Both the position numbers and the translations under genes were made by a program. Under the pieces are notes generated by a model. The model searched no databases. It saw only the letters and a program-made list of their open reading frames with translations, and was not told the origin of the DNA. This document shows, piece by piece, positions 24,530 to 33,870 of a DNA stretch of 64,000 nucleotides (positions within the stretch are counted from its first letter, which is position 1; each line of letters starts with the position of its first letter). Origin of the DNA: an uncultured Ruminococcus sp. GTDB lineage: Bacteria > Bacillota > Clostridia > Lachnospirales > Lachnospiraceae. Where the stretch lies: the NCBI GenBank assembly GCA_900553885.1, contig USFD01000002.1:1-64000 (forward strand). Reading direction: 5' to 3'.

Positions 24530-27044
24530 TCTGGGTATATTCAGTCAGCGCACAATGAAGATTTTTCAGTCAGCGCTTCGTTTTACCGTGCGTATGGAAC
24601 ACGGATTTATCGGAACAGAGCATCTTCTGTGGGCTCTGACACAGGACAGGGGAGCGGCAGGAACCGCTCTGAGACGCAGCGGCGTGGATGCAAAGCTGGT
24701 GGAGGAATACCTGCAGCAGTATGATTTTGACGCAAAGGCCGGAGGGCGTTACCAGGCAGTTCAGATCTCCGAAGAGGCGGAGCAGATTCTTCATCTTGCG
24801 GAAACCCGTGCAAAAAAGCATGGACATTCTCAGGTGGAACCGGAAGATCTGCTTCAGGGTATTCTGGAAGCGGGAGACTGTGCTGCGGTACAGCTGCTCG
24901 TTTCCTTAAAGGCGGATCCTGAGGAGATTCTCAAAGACGTGGGAAACGGGGAAGCGCCGATCCTGGCCCGGAATATTTCTTCCGGAGATTCTGTATACGG
25001 ATCTGCGGAAAAGGAAGTCCCCCAGGGGGCGGCAGAGCAGCCGGAGGAGGAAGCAGAAACCGTACCGGCACTGGAAAAATACGGAACCGATATGACGGAA
25101 AAAGCCGCTTCCGGCGCCTATGATCCAATGATCGGACGGGAGGATGTGCTGGAACGTCTGATTCAGGTCCTGTCCAGGCGTAAGAAGAACAATCCGGTGC
25201 TCACAGGAGAACCTGGTGTCGGAAAAACAGCTGTGGTGGAAGGTCTGGCACAGCGGATCGCAGATGGAGAAATTCCGGCAAATCTGAAAGATAAGCGGAT
25301 CATCGCGGTGGATCTTGTGGGAATGCTTTCAGGAGCAAGGTTCAGAGGTGATTTTGAAGAAAGAATGAAAAACTTCCTGGAAGAGGCGGACGCGGAAGGA
25401 AATGTGATTCTTTTTATCGATGAGCTGCACATGATTATGGGTGCAGGCGCAGGCGCCAGCGAGACTATGGACGCGGCCAATATTCTGAAGCCGGTTCTTG
25501 CAAGAGGCGGGCTTCAGGTGATCGGAGCGACCACCCTTCAGGAATACCGCCGGCATATCGAAAAAGATGCGGCATTTGAACGGCGGTTTCAGCCGGTTGC
25601 GGTGGAAGAGCCGGATCAGGAGGACGCTGTGAAGATTCTTTTGGGGCTGAAAGAAAAGTATGAAGCTTATCATGGCCTTACAATCACGGATGATGCGGTC
25701 CGGGCGGCGGTAAGTCTGTCTGCGCGCTATATTCAGGACAGGTTCCTGCCGGACAAGGCAGTGGATCTGATGGATGAGGCCGCCTCACGGATCAAGACCC
25801 GGGGACTGACAACACCTTCTTATCTCCGGGATCTCCAGCAGGAGGTCAGACGGATTGCGAAGGAGAAGAAGAAAGCCGCGGATGCTCAGGAGTATGAAAA
25901 AGCCGCGGTGCTGCGGGACAGCCAGAATGCACTGACAAAAGAACTGGAAGAAAAGCAGTCAGACTGGCAGAAGAAGCAGTGCAGCCGTGTGGAGGCGGAA
26001 GATATTGCGCAGGTAGTATCCGCGTGGACGAAGATCCCGGTGACTATGCTGACGGAAGATGAGACAGAACAGCTCCGTTCTCTTGAATCTTCCCTGCACA
26101 GCAGGGTAATCGGCCAGGATGACGCAGTGAAAGCAGCGGCGCGGGCCATCCGCCGGGGAAGAACCGGAGTGGCAGATCCCGACCGACCCATTGGCTCCTT
26201 CCTTTTCCTTGGCCCGACAGGCGTAGGAAAGACAGAGCTGTGCAGAGCTATGGCGGATGTGATGTTTCATGATGAGAATGCCATGATACGTCTGGATATG
26301 TCCGAATATATGGAACAGTATACGGTGTCCAAGCTGATCGGTTCTCCTCCGGGATATGTAGGATATGACGAAGGCGGACAGCTGACGGAGATGGTGCGCA
26401 GGAGACCGTACAGCATTATCCTTCTGGATGAGATCGAAAAAGCTCATCCGGATGTGTGGAACACACTGCTTCAGATACTGGACGATGGACGACTGACTGA
26501 CGCCCAGGGGCGTACGGTCAGCTTTAAGAACACGATTATTGTCATGACTTCAAATATCGGAGCCCGTGAGATAACAGGCAAGAGCTCCCTTGGGTTCTCC
26601 AGAAATGAGGAAAGCGAGGAGATCCGGAGGGAGGAGAATATCCGCAGCCGTGTTATGGAGGCGGTGAAGACGACGTTCCGTCCGGAGTTCATCAACCGTC
26701 TGGATGAAGTGATTGTATTCCATCCGCTGAAGCGGGAGGATGTGCGGAAAATCGCGGATCTTCAGATTGCGAAACTTACAGAACGGATGAAAAAACAGGG
26801 AATTCTTCTCCGTGTGGAGGAAAGCGCTGCAGAGTTGCTGGCGGAGAAGGGGTATGACCCTTCCTTCGGCGCAAGACCGCTGAAGCGTACAATCCAGTCC
26901 ATGCTGCAGAATGCAGTGGCGGACCGGCTCCTGGATGGAAGACCGGGGACGGGGGAAGAACTTGTGGCTTCCGCGGAAGACGGAAAGATAAAAGTCAGGA
27001 TGAGCCGTGCGGCAGAAAAGAAAGGAGAATATGCTCTTCCGTAA
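24519..27044 (+). CDS. clpC: ATP-dependent Clp protease ATP-binding subunit, ClpC type
   Basis: This 841-residue AAA+ unfoldase feeds substrates to ClpP. It has a Clp N-domain repeat (about 1-145), a first ATPase module (GEPGVGKT, FIDELHMIMGAGA), a middle region with a UVR-like motif (AADAQEYEKAAVLRDSQ, about 450) that marks ClpC rather than ClpA or ClpE, and a second module (GPTGVGKTEL, LLDEIEKAHPDV) followed by the C-terminal D2-small domain. The ATG at 24519 is preferred over GTG at 24513, with AGAAGGAGG at 24501-24509. It is co-transcribed with the mcsA-like gene. Confidence 0.94.
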   Translation: MEINLGIFSQRTMKIFQSALRFTVRMEHGFIGTEHLLWALTQDRGAAGTALRRSGVDAKLVEEYLQQYDFDAKAGGRYQAVQISEEAEQILHLAETRAKKHGHSQVEPEDLLQGILEAGDCAAVQLLVSLKADPEEILKDVGNGEAPILARNISSGDSVYGSAEKEVPQGAAEQPEEEAETVPALEKYGTDMTEKAASGAYDPMIGREDVLERLIQVLSRRKKNNPVLTGEPGVGKTAVVEGLAQRIADGEIPANLKDKRIIAVDLVGMLSGARFRGDFEERMKNFLEEADAEGNVILFIDELHMIMGAGAGASETMDAANILKPVLARGGLQVIGATTLQEYRRHIEKDAAFERRFQPVAVEEPDQEDAVKILLGLKEKYEAYHGLTITDDAVRAAVSLSARYIQDRFLPDKAVDLMDEAASRIKTRGLTTPSYLRDLQQEVRRIAKEKKKAADAQEYEKAAVLRDSQNALTKELEEKQSDWQKKQCSRVEAEDIAQVVSAWTKIPVTMLTEDETEQLRSLESSLHSRVIGQDDAVKAAARAIRRGRTGVADPDRPIGSFLFLGPTGVGKTELCRAMADVMFHDENAMIRLDMSEYMEQYTVSKLIGSPPGYVGYDEGGQLTEMVRRRPYSIILLDEIEKAHPDVWNTLLQILDDGRLTDAQGRTVSFKNTIIVMTSNIGAREITGKSSLGFSRNEESEEIRREENIRSRVMEAVKTTFRPEFINRLDEVIVFHPLKREDVRKIADLQIAKLTERMKKQGILLRVEESAAELLAEKGYDPSFGARPLKRTIQSMLQNAVADRLLDGRPGTGEELVASAEDGKIKVRMSRAAEKKGEYALP

Positions 27045-27053
27045 TAGGATTAT

Positions 27054-27103
27054 AAAAAAGACGCCAGCGGGCAATGGAAGAAATTGCCCGCCGGCGTCTT
27101 TTT
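27054..27103. terminator. Bidirectional terminator between clpC and the MarR gene
   Basis: The arms at 27054-27075 and 27083-27103 form a stem of about 20 bp (AGACGCC ... GGCGTCT and GGGCAAT/ATTGCCC), flanked by A- and T-runs. Confidence 0.9.
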
Positions 27104-27121
27104 ATGCCTGCAGCGGTTTTA

Positions 27122-27580
27122 TTACTGGCAGCAGTCTTTTTTCAGCGTCAGATACAGATCGTCCAGATTCTGAATCAGTTCCAGGAGCTGACGCATATTT
27201 TCTTCGCCGAACCGGTTCAGTATCGTATCCCAGAAGTCGTCGTATTTTTTCCGGGACTGCTCGGCAGCGGCTTTCCCTTCCGGGGTGGCGCTGATGGAAA
27301 CTTTCCGGCGGTCCTTCGGATCGATTTCCCGTGTGATATAATTCTTCTTTTCCAGTGTATTCAGTATGTAAGAGATGGCAGGTTTGGAGATGTTGAGTTT
27401 TTTCTGCATTTTCGGGACATCGAGATTCATGCACGGACATTCCCGGCAGCAGGTCCCGGCTATACTCTGCAGAATTACCATTTCATTCATCTGCATCTCG
27501 CACTCTGAAGAGAGGATCGATTCCAGTTTCCTGAAATGGACAATAGTTGAAAAAAACTGTTCTCTCAGTTCACTGTCCAT
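27122..27580 (-). CDS. MarR-family transcriptional regulator
   Basis: This 152-residue protein has a winged helix (about 50-110; VPKMQKKLNISKPAISYILNTLEKKNYITREIDPKDRRKVSISAT) flanked by dimerisation helices, as in MarR. A cysteine-rich loop, CCRECPC, precedes the recognition region and might sense oxidants or metal; this is inference. The start at 27580 follows AAGGAG, while the in-frame ATG at 27613 has no site. The start region contains TTAA-GGAG-TTAA, similar in pattern to the palindrome in the clpC promoter. Confidence 0.88.
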   Translation of the reverse strand: MDSELREQFFSTIVHFRKLESILSSECEMQMNEMVILQSIAGTCCRECPCMNLDVPKMQKKLNISKPAISYILNTLEKKNYITREIDPKDRRKVSISATPEGKAAAEQSRKKYDDFWDTILNRFGEENMRQLLELIQNLDDLYLTLKKDCCQ

Positions 27581-27831
27581 AATTAACTCCTTAATAAATA
27601 AATCTTTAATCAATTATACATCAGTAAACAGGGTATTTCAAGGGAAGGAGAGCGGATTCCTGTATATCGGAATGTTTTATTATGCTTAAAAAGAATGGAT
27701 ATGCATAGCAAGCAGGTATTATATAAAATGCTGAAAATAGCTTATAATAGATTAGAAAATTGTGTAAATAGCACAAAGAAGATGAGCGCCACATTCGGAA
27801 AAATGTCTTACTGAAGGAAAGGAAGGAAAAT

Positions 27832-30800
27832 GTGGTGAAAAAAGGACGATTAAAGAAATGCCTTTCCGGTATTCTGGCAATGGCCGTTGCTGCGGCAGGC
27901 ATGATCGAACTGCCTGTCAGCGCCGCGCCGATGGAACCTGAGGAAAATCCAAGATTTATCAACAGTGCGGAAGCTTCGGATCAATGGTGGTGCATGCCCA
28001 GTTTTTCTACAGATGAAGGTACGGGGCTTTTTGAATTTAACCGGAATTCAGAACCGGTGGAAGCCAACAAGACCCATGCAACTTACCAGTGGGTTCTGGA
28101 GCCGGCAGGAGAGATGGGACTGTACCGTATCCGGTGTCAGAACAGCGGCATGTATCTGACGGCTGATTCTTTCAAGGAACGGGCCCAGGTGGTGCAGACA
28201 GCTTCACCGGGCAATGCAGCCTTGTGGGAAGTAAACGAAGTGCGGGACGGTCTGTTCTGTGTGATTAACTTTCAGACCGGAATGGCGATTACCCGGGGCG
28301 CGGTGGGCGAGTACGGTCTGCCCACAGACGTGTATGAAGTTCAGACAGCCTATACCGGAGCGGATAATCAGCTCTGGGGATTTGAATATTATTCCGAGAA
28401 GGAGCTTCACAGTGTAACAGTCGATCCTGGGATTCAGAACGGAACGGTTACGGCGAATTACAGGCATACGGTCAGCGGCGAAACCGTTTTTCTTACCGTA
28501 ACGCCGGATCCCGGCTATGAGATGACCGAAGACACGCTGACAGTGAACGGTGAGGCTGTTCCCGGCACAAGTTTTGTCATGCCGGATGCGGATGTTACGG
28601 TAACGGCAGAATTTGAAGTGTCGGAAATCACCGGTATTTCCGTGAAAACACAGCCGGATAAGACGGAGTACAGCCTGGACGAAGCTCTGGATCTGACCGG
28701 ACTGGTTCTGGAGGCAGAGTATCCGGACGGAAGTACCAGGGACATTACGGCGGGATACCAGATATCCCGCGTGGATATGAGCCGGCCCGGTACAAAGGAA
28801 GTAACGGTTACCTATGCCGGCCGGACTGCGGTTCTGGAGATTCAGGTTCTGGCAGGGGAAAACTATACGACCAGCGGAGTGATATACAGCGCCCCGTCCT
28901 CTTCTTATTTTGATCCGGCAAGACCTTCCAGCCGCAACAGTGTCCTGTCGCCCAGAGGCCTGCAGCTGAAATATCAGGATAATGAAGCAGATAACGGAAA
29001 GATGCTGGTAACCTGGGAGACCAGCGTGGTGGAACTGCTTCCGGAACGCCAGGGAAAGTTCCTTCCGATCTATGAAAGCACCGATTACGGCGAGAACTGG
29101 ACAGAAGTAGGAAGAATCGTAGAGGATACGGAAAAGCAGGACTGGCCGGGCGACTGGGAAATTGAGAACTGCCCGCACATCTTTGAACTTCCTGCCGATG
29201 TGGGTGAGATGAAAAAGGGCGGTATCGTGGCTGTGATGGATGTGTGCCCGAGAGATCTTTCCCTTACATATATGGATATGTATTACAGCGGGGACATGGG
29301 CAGAACATGGGAATATGTAAGCACGCTTGTTGACGATGCTACAAATAACTATATGGGATACGATCCGGTCTGGGAGCCGTTTATCCTTTATGACCCGGTA
29401 ACAGAGGCTCTGGTTGTATATTATTCGGATGAGAGAGATCCCCGGTACGGACAGAAACTGGTGCTCCAGTACACGACGGACGGTAAAAACTGGAGCGAGG
29501 TAATTGATGTAGTGGCTCAGACAGACACAAGTATGCGCCCGGGTATGCCGGTTGTCGCGCAGATGGAGAACGGCTATTATGTTATGGTATTTGAAGGCGT
29601 GGGATTAAATGCGGACGGAGCAGGCGGCCAGGCAGGCCTGCCCTGCAATTACAAGATTTCCCTTTACCCCAACGATCCGATTCACTGGGATGCGGCGGAT
29701 ATCGGATATACATTCGCATACGGCGGCAACCCGTATGTCGCAACGCTTCCGGACGGGCATATTGTCATGAATGTAGGAACTCAGAGCCCGGTATATATTA
29801 ATACGCAGAAAGATCTGAGCGGTGTGTTCCTTACCTATCCTTCCGGTGTGCCGGACGGATACAACCGTCAGTTTATTATGATTGATGACGGTACGGAAAA
29901 GGGCGCACTGATGACGCTGAGCTGCGAATATCCGGATACAGGGCGGCCCAACTCCATCAAATGGGGAAAACTGGATCTGAATACCGTGACGATTCCGGAT
30001 ACAAAGGCGACCTTGTATGATATTAATATTTCAGAGGAAACTTCTTCGGCAGTAAACGTATGGCCGAAGGCCGGACCGGTGATTGCCGGGGCAGACCAGT
30101 ATTTTATGATCCAGCCGAGAAGAGGCCACCAGATCAGCCGGGTGCTTGTCAACGGTCAGGAGGTTCATCTCTATAATTCCTGGATCAAGGTGCCTGCGGT
30201 AAATGCAGATATTGATCTTACCGTTGAGACAACGCAGGCCAGCAGTGAGGCAAGAATTATCAATACGAAGGAAGATCCTCAGTTCTATCTTGTTCCGCCC
30301 GGATATTCCATGGTGGACGGCCGCGAGATCTTTGAGTGGACGCTGGAGAATAATATTCATTTCTACTGGACACTGGAACCGGATGCCGGAACCGGAGCGT
30401 ACCGGATTAAGAACATGAATACGAATATGTATCTGAGTGTAAAAGACGGCTCCACGGCCGAGGGGGCAAATATCATTCAGACCATGAACACCGGTGACGC
30501 GTCCCTGTGGGAACTGAACGAAGCAGAAGACGGGTGGTTCAGTATTATAAATTACAACAGCGGACTTGCGGTTACGAGAGGAGAGCCGGGAGCATATGAA
30601 GGTCCCAATGAGCGGTTTGCCATCCAGACGGAATATACGGGAGCGGATAATCAGCTGTGGGGACTGGACTATGTTCTGGAAGATACACAGCTGTACAGCG
30701 TAACAATTGATTCTGCGGTTCAGAATGGAACCGTTACTGCAAATCACAAAAATGCAGCCTGCGGGGAGACGGTATTTGTATCGGCCGTTCCGGATGAAGG

Positions 30801-31803
30801 CTATGAGCTTGCAGGCCTGCAGGTGAACGGACAGGATATTTCAGGAAACAGCTTTGTCATGCCCGAAGAAGACGCAGTTATTACGGCTGTTTTTGTAGCG
30901 GACAATACGGTATCAGAACTTTTGATCACATCAATGCCGGCCCGGCTGAACTATCATACAGATGAAGAACTGGATCTGGGAGGGCTGGTTCTGGAGGCTG
31001 TTTATGAAGATGGAAGCAGAACGGAAGTTACGGCCGGATATGAAGTTTCGGATGTAGATATGAGCACACCGGGAGAAAAAACGGTAACGATCAGCTACGG
31101 AGGCCGGACAGTCAGCTTTACTGTTGCTGTTACAGAAGAGACGGAGGAACCGGAGCAGCCGGAAGTAGAGTCTCTTACTGTGAAAGCGCCGGATCAGACC
31201 GAATATAAGATCGGAGATCCTCTGAATCTGGACGGTATGACGGTTACGGCACATTACAGCGACGGCAGTCAGACCGTGGTGAAAGATTATCAGGTGACAG
31301 GGTTCAGCTCCGATACAGCCGGAGAAAAAACGATCACTGTAAGCTATACGGAAAATAGCGTTACGGTAACGGACAGTTTTACCGTAACTGTAAGCAGTGC
31401 AGAAGAGACTCCCGGCAGCGGAGAGGAAAATCCCGGCAGCGGAGAGGAGAACCCCGGCGGTACAGGAGAGGAACCCGGCAGCGGAGAGGAGACTCCCGGC
31501 AGCGGGGAGGAACCCGGCAGCGGAGAGGAGAACCCCGGCGGTACAGGAGAGACTCCCGGCAGCGGAGAGCAGAAACCCGGCAGTACGCAGGAACAGCCTG
31601 GAAATACAGACCGGCAGCCGGATGCTTCTGATTCCCGGCCCGGAAGTACAGAAAATCCCGGCGGCGGAAACAATGACCAAAGCGGAAATTCCAGCCCGAA
31701 GACCGGCGATTCGCTGTCTGTTATAAGGGAGACTGCACTGTGCGTGATCTGCATTGCGGCAATCGGCGGCGTGTCTGTGCTCAGAAGAAAAAGAAGATCA
31801 TAA
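27832..31803 (+). CDS. Sortase-anchored lectin/exo-glycosidase-like surface protein (GH93-like propeller)
   Basis: This is a 1323-residue secreted protein. Order: signal peptide (about 1-31), ricin-type lectin domain (about 40-187, ending GADNQLWGF), InlB-type bacterial repeat (about 190-262), Big_3-like Ig domain (about 264-340), a central propeller with Asp-box motifs STDYGENW and SGDMGRTW (about 345-725), another bacterial repeat, a second ricin domain (about 808-950, GADNQLWGL), bacterial repeat, two Ig domains, a PGSGEE-rich linker and SPKTGD plus membrane helix and basic tail for sortase anchoring. YYSDERDPRYGQKLVLQ and PVWEPFILY resemble GH93 exo-arabinanases; a sialidase-type activity is the alternative. 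GTG start after AAGGAAAGGAAGG. Confidence 0.8.
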   Translation: MVKKGRLKKCLSGILAMAVAAAGMIELPVSAAPMEPEENPRFINSAEASDQWWCMPSFSTDEGTGLFEFNRNSEPVEANKTHATYQWVLEPAGEMGLYRIRCQNSGMYLTADSFKERAQVVQTASPGNAALWEVNEVRDGLFCVINFQTGMAITRGAVGEYGLPTDVYEVQTAYTGADNQLWGFEYYSEKELHSVTVDPGIQNGTVTANYRHTVSGETVFLTVTPDPGYEMTEDTLTVNGEAVPGTSFVMPDADVTVTAEFEVSEITGISVKTQPDKTEYSLDEALDLTGLVLEAEYPDGSTRDITAGYQISRVDMSRPGTKEVTVTYAGRTAVLEIQVLAGENYTTSGVIYSAPSSSYFDPARPSSRNSVLSPRGLQLKYQDNEADNGKMLVTWETSVVELLPERQGKFLPIYESTDYGENWTEVGRIVEDTEKQDWPGDWEIENCPHIFELPADVGEMKKGGIVAVMDVCPRDLSLTYMDMYYSGDMGRTWEYVSTLVDDATNNYMGYDPVWEPFILYDPVTEALVVYYSDERDPRYGQKLVLQYTTDGKNWSEVIDVVAQTDTSMRPGMPVVAQMENGYYVMVFEGVGLNADGAGGQAGLPCNYKISLYPNDPIHWDAADIGYTFAYGGNPYVATLPDGHIVMNVGTQSPVYINTQKDLSGVFLTYPSGVPDGYNRQFIMIDDGTEKGALMTLSCEYPDTGRPNSIKWGKLDLNTVTIPDTKATLYDINISEETSSAVNVWPKAGPVIAGADQYFMIQPRRGHQISRVLVNGQEVHLYNSWIKVPAVNADIDLTVETTQASSEARIINTKEDPQFYLVPPGYSMVDGREIFEWTLENNIHFYWTLEPDAGTGAYRIKNMNTNMYLSVKDGSTAEGANIIQTMNTGDASLWELNEAEDGWFSIINYNSGLAVTRGEPGAYEGPNERFAIQTEYTGADNQLWGLDYVLEDTQLYSVTIDSAVQNGTVTANHKNAACGETVFVSAVPDEGYELAGLQVNGQDISGNSFVMPEEDAVITAVFVADNTVSELLITSMPARLNYHTDEELDLGGLVLEAVYEDGSRTEVTAGYEVSDVDMSTPGEKTVTISYGGRTVSFTVAVTEETEEPEQPEVESLTVKAPDQTEYKIGDPLNLDGMTVTAHYSDGSQTVVKDYQVTGFSSDTAGEKTITVSYTENSVTVTDSFTVTVSSAEETPGSGEENPGSGEENPGGTGEEPGSGEETPGSGEEPGSGEENPGGTGETPGSGEQKPGSTQEQPGNTDRQPDASDSRPGSTENPGGGNNDQSGNSSPKTGDSLSVIRETALCVICIAAIGGVSVLRRKRRS
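31406..31590 (+). repeat. PGSGEE-encoding tandem repeats in the wall-spanning linker
   Basis: Eighteen- to 21-base units around CCCGGCAGCGGAGAGGAG encode PGSGEE/PGGTGEE peptides. All units keep the frame. Such linkers span the wall between the catalytic part and the sortase site. Confidence 0.9.
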
Positions 31804-31820
31804 TAATCAGCATAATACAG

Positions 31821-31856
31821 CGGAAACCCGTCAGCCTTTCGACTGACGGGTTTCCG
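31821..31856. terminator. Bidirectional terminator, end of small RNA copy 3
   Basis: CGGAAACCCGTCAG (31821-31834), eight-base loop, CTGACGGGTTTCCG (31843-31856), then a T-rich tract on plus. It serves the surface protein gene and, on minus, the small RNA. Confidence 0.88.
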
Positions 31857-31990
31857 TTGTTTTTATAGTTATTAAAGGAATGAGAGTAAAGTGCGACATC
31901 CCGGTCCCCCGGGATGCCATTACTTTATGAGGGGGGAGATAGTTGTTTTATCAACTATCTGGCTCTCAGTATAATGAGCAAATGTGTCAA
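31821..31990 (-). ncRNA. Candidate small regulatory RNA, copy 3 of 3
   Basis: Minus strand: TTGACA (31990-31985), TATACT (31973-31968), hairpin AGATAGTTG/CAACTATCT with one extra loop base, unpaired CCCCCCTCAT, outer stem TAAAGT/ACTTTA, and an inner hairpin that is entirely different in sequence from the other copies (ATCCCGG/CCGGGAT, 31898-31915) but still paired. That compensatory replacement is the best evidence that the RNA structure is selected. The copy begins just downstream of the GH25-LysM gene stop at 32038. Confidence 0.68.
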
Positions 31991-32037
31991 AAATATGATT
32001 AAACTCTAAAAGAAATCGAAAAAAGATTATGATTTTC

Positions 32038-32865
32038 TTAAGTTGTATCTTTTTCCGGAATACGAATGGTATCTCCGGCATAGATCTGATCCGGGTTGGA
32101 AATGTGGTTCAGCTCTGCCAGAGCGGATACGGTTGTTCCGAATCGGTCGGCAATTTTGCTCAGAGTATCCCCGGGACGAAGCACATAAGTAACATAGTCC
32201 GGTTCATGGACGGAGGACGGCCGGGAAGGCCTTTCGGAGAGATGATTCAGTCCGGCCTTTCTGATGATATAAGGATAATCCGTAAATCCCCGGTCAAGGT
32301 CCACATCTCCTTTGATACCCGGCACACTGCCCTGGCTGCTGTACTGCCATATACCGCAGCTGGTGCCGTCGAAACGGTCGCTGTAGCGGGCGTACCAGAG
32401 AGCATAGCGCTTTCGGAGATCATTTCCCAGATAGGTGTCTATAAAGTTCCGGTTGCTGTAAAACATGGAAAAGTAGCCCTTCTCCTCCACACGGCTGCAG
32501 AAACTCCGGACCAGCTTCCGGGCCAGAGCAGCGGTAAATGGAGTGCCCTGTTTCCGGATATAATCCGCGGAAGCTTCTTCAATATCATAGCACACGGGAT
32601 ATTCCAGACAGAAGGGAGACACTGTTTTGATGCAGCTGTCGGCCTCTGCGGCCGCTTCGGAGGGAGTTGCGGCATAGCAGAACCAGTACGCGCCGAATGG
32701 CAGCCCGATCCGGCTGCATTCGGATGCATTGCGGCGGAAACGCCGGTCTTCTGTTCCGGCGCCATATCCGGCGCGGAGCATGGCAAAACGGTAACCGGCT
32801 GCTTTTACCCGCTCCCAGTCGATTTCTCCCTGAAATTCGCTGACGTCAAGTCCTTGTATACTCAT
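32038..32865 (-). CDS. GH25 lysozyme with C-terminal LysM domain
   Basis: This 275-residue protein has a GH25 muramidase domain (about 1-205; GLDVSEFQGEIDW at the start, YDIEEAS as the acidic centre, DVDLDRGF near the end) and one LysM peptidoglycan-binding domain (about 224-272; YVLRPGDTLSKIADRFGTTVSALAELN). No signal peptide is visible, as in phage endolysins, so it may be released by lysis or a holin, or be a domesticated phage lysin. The start at 32865 follows AGAGGT. No other phage gene is nearby. Confidence 0.88.
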   Translation of the reverse strand: MSIQGLDVSEFQGEIDWERVKAAGYRFAMLRAGYGAGTEDRRFRRNASECSRIGLPFGAYWFCYAATPSEAAAEADSCIKTVSPFCLEYPVCYDIEEASADYIRKQGTPFTAALARKLVRSFCSRVEEKGYFSMFYSNRNFIDTYLGNDLRKRYALWYARYSDRFDGTSCGIWQYSSQGSVPGIKGDVDLDRGFTDYPYIIRKAGLNHLSERPSRPSSVHEPDYVTYVLRPGDTLSKIADRFGTTVSALAELNHISNPDQIYAGDTIRIPEKDTT

Positions 32866-32935
32866 AGAAATACCTCTTTTTGAATAAACAGCATCACATC
32901 TGGCAAAAGTTAGTGTATAATAATTAATGATACGG

Positions 32936-32972
32936 CTCTGTAAAATGCCGCATCGGCTGATGGTTTACAGAG
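32936..32972. repeat. Hairpin in the divergent region between lysozyme and amidase
   Basis: CTCTGTAAA (32936-32944) and TTTACAGAG (32964-32972) are perfect complements enclosing a second small stem GCCG-CAT-CGGC. No T-run follows. It sits between two divergent cell-wall hydrolase genes and could be a shared operator or part of the amidase leader. Confidence 0.5.
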
Positions 32973-33026
32973 ATGCTGGATTACTTATGATATATTATAT
33001 GTAAAACAGAGGGGAAAGGTGATTGT

Positions 33027-33854
33027 ATGAAAAGGTGGAAAGTGATTCTGGCCGCGGCGGTTCTGGCGCTGGCTGCGGCGGGGTGTTCTTCGGAGCCGGA
33101 AAAAGAAGAACAGCCGAAAAAAAAGGTTGCGGATCTTGTGATCGAAGTGGACGGACAGGACAAGAAGCAGGAGACTGAGACGAAGGAAAAGAAAGAAGAA
33201 GAAAAGGAGCCGGAGAAGCAGAACAGGACCCAGACAGTGGTTCTTGATCCGGGACATTCAGCCGTGGTCGCAGAAGGAACAGAGCCTCTCGGCCCCGGAT
33301 CTACAGAAAACAAGGCGGCAGATACTTCCGGAACTTCGGGAACTGCCAGCGGTCTTGCCGAGTATGAACTGACGCTTACGGTCAGCCGGAAACTAAGAGA
33401 TGAACTTCAGGACAGAGGCTATACGGTACTTATGACCAGAGAGTCAAATGATGTGCCGGTAAGCTGTATTGAAAGAGTCGATGTTGCCAATAATGCAGAG
33501 GCAGACGCTTTTGTCAGAATCCATGCCAACGGGTCGGAGGATTCTTCGGTGAAAGGAGCTATGACAATCTGTATTACGCCGGACAATCCGTTCTATCCGG
33601 AACTCTATGAACAGGCAAGAGCGCTGTCGGATGCTATCATCAATAATCTGAGCGAAGCTACAGGATGTGAGAACGACGGCGTGTGGGAGACGGATTCAAT
33701 GAGCGGCAATAACTGGAGCCAGGTTCCGGCCACAATTGTGGAGATGGGATATATGACAAATCCGGAAGAAGACGCCCTTATGGCGACAGATGATTATCAG
33801 AATAAGATTGTCCGGGGCATCGCGGATGGAATAGATCAGTATTTCGGCTATTAA
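33027..33854 (+). CDS. N-acetylmuramoyl-L-alanine amidase lipoprotein
   Basis: This 275-residue protein has a lipoprotein signal ending at ALAAAGCSS (cysteine 20), a highly charged linker (about 23-70) and an Amidase_3 domain (about 72-275). Zinc ligands are the histidine in LDPGHS, the glutamate in SGLAEYEL and the histidine in RIHANGS; the catalytic glutamate is in VEMGYMTNPEED. It cleaves the amide bond between MurNAc and L-alanine in peptidoglycan outside the membrane. It is divergent to the GH25-LysM lysozyme. Confidence 0.92.
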   Translation: MKRWKVILAAAVLALAAAGCSSEPEKEEQPKKKVADLVIEVDGQDKKQETETKEKKEEEKEPEKQNRTQTVVLDPGHSAVVAEGTEPLGPGSTENKAADTSGTSGTASGLAEYELTLTVSRKLRDELQDRGYTVLMTRESNDVPVSCIERVDVANNAEADAFVRIHANGSEDSSVKGAMTICITPDNPFYPELYEQARALSDAIINNLSEATGCENDGVWETDSMSGNNWSQVPATIVEMGYMTNPEEDALMATDDYQNKIVRGIADGIDQYFGY

Positions 33855-33870
33855 AAAATTTCAGAAAAAG

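Noticed and set aside
32038..32865. Prophage remnant indicated by an endolysin-like GH25-LysM gene
   Set aside because: No structural, integrase, holin or attachment-site features occur nearby, so the gene alone does not support a prophage.
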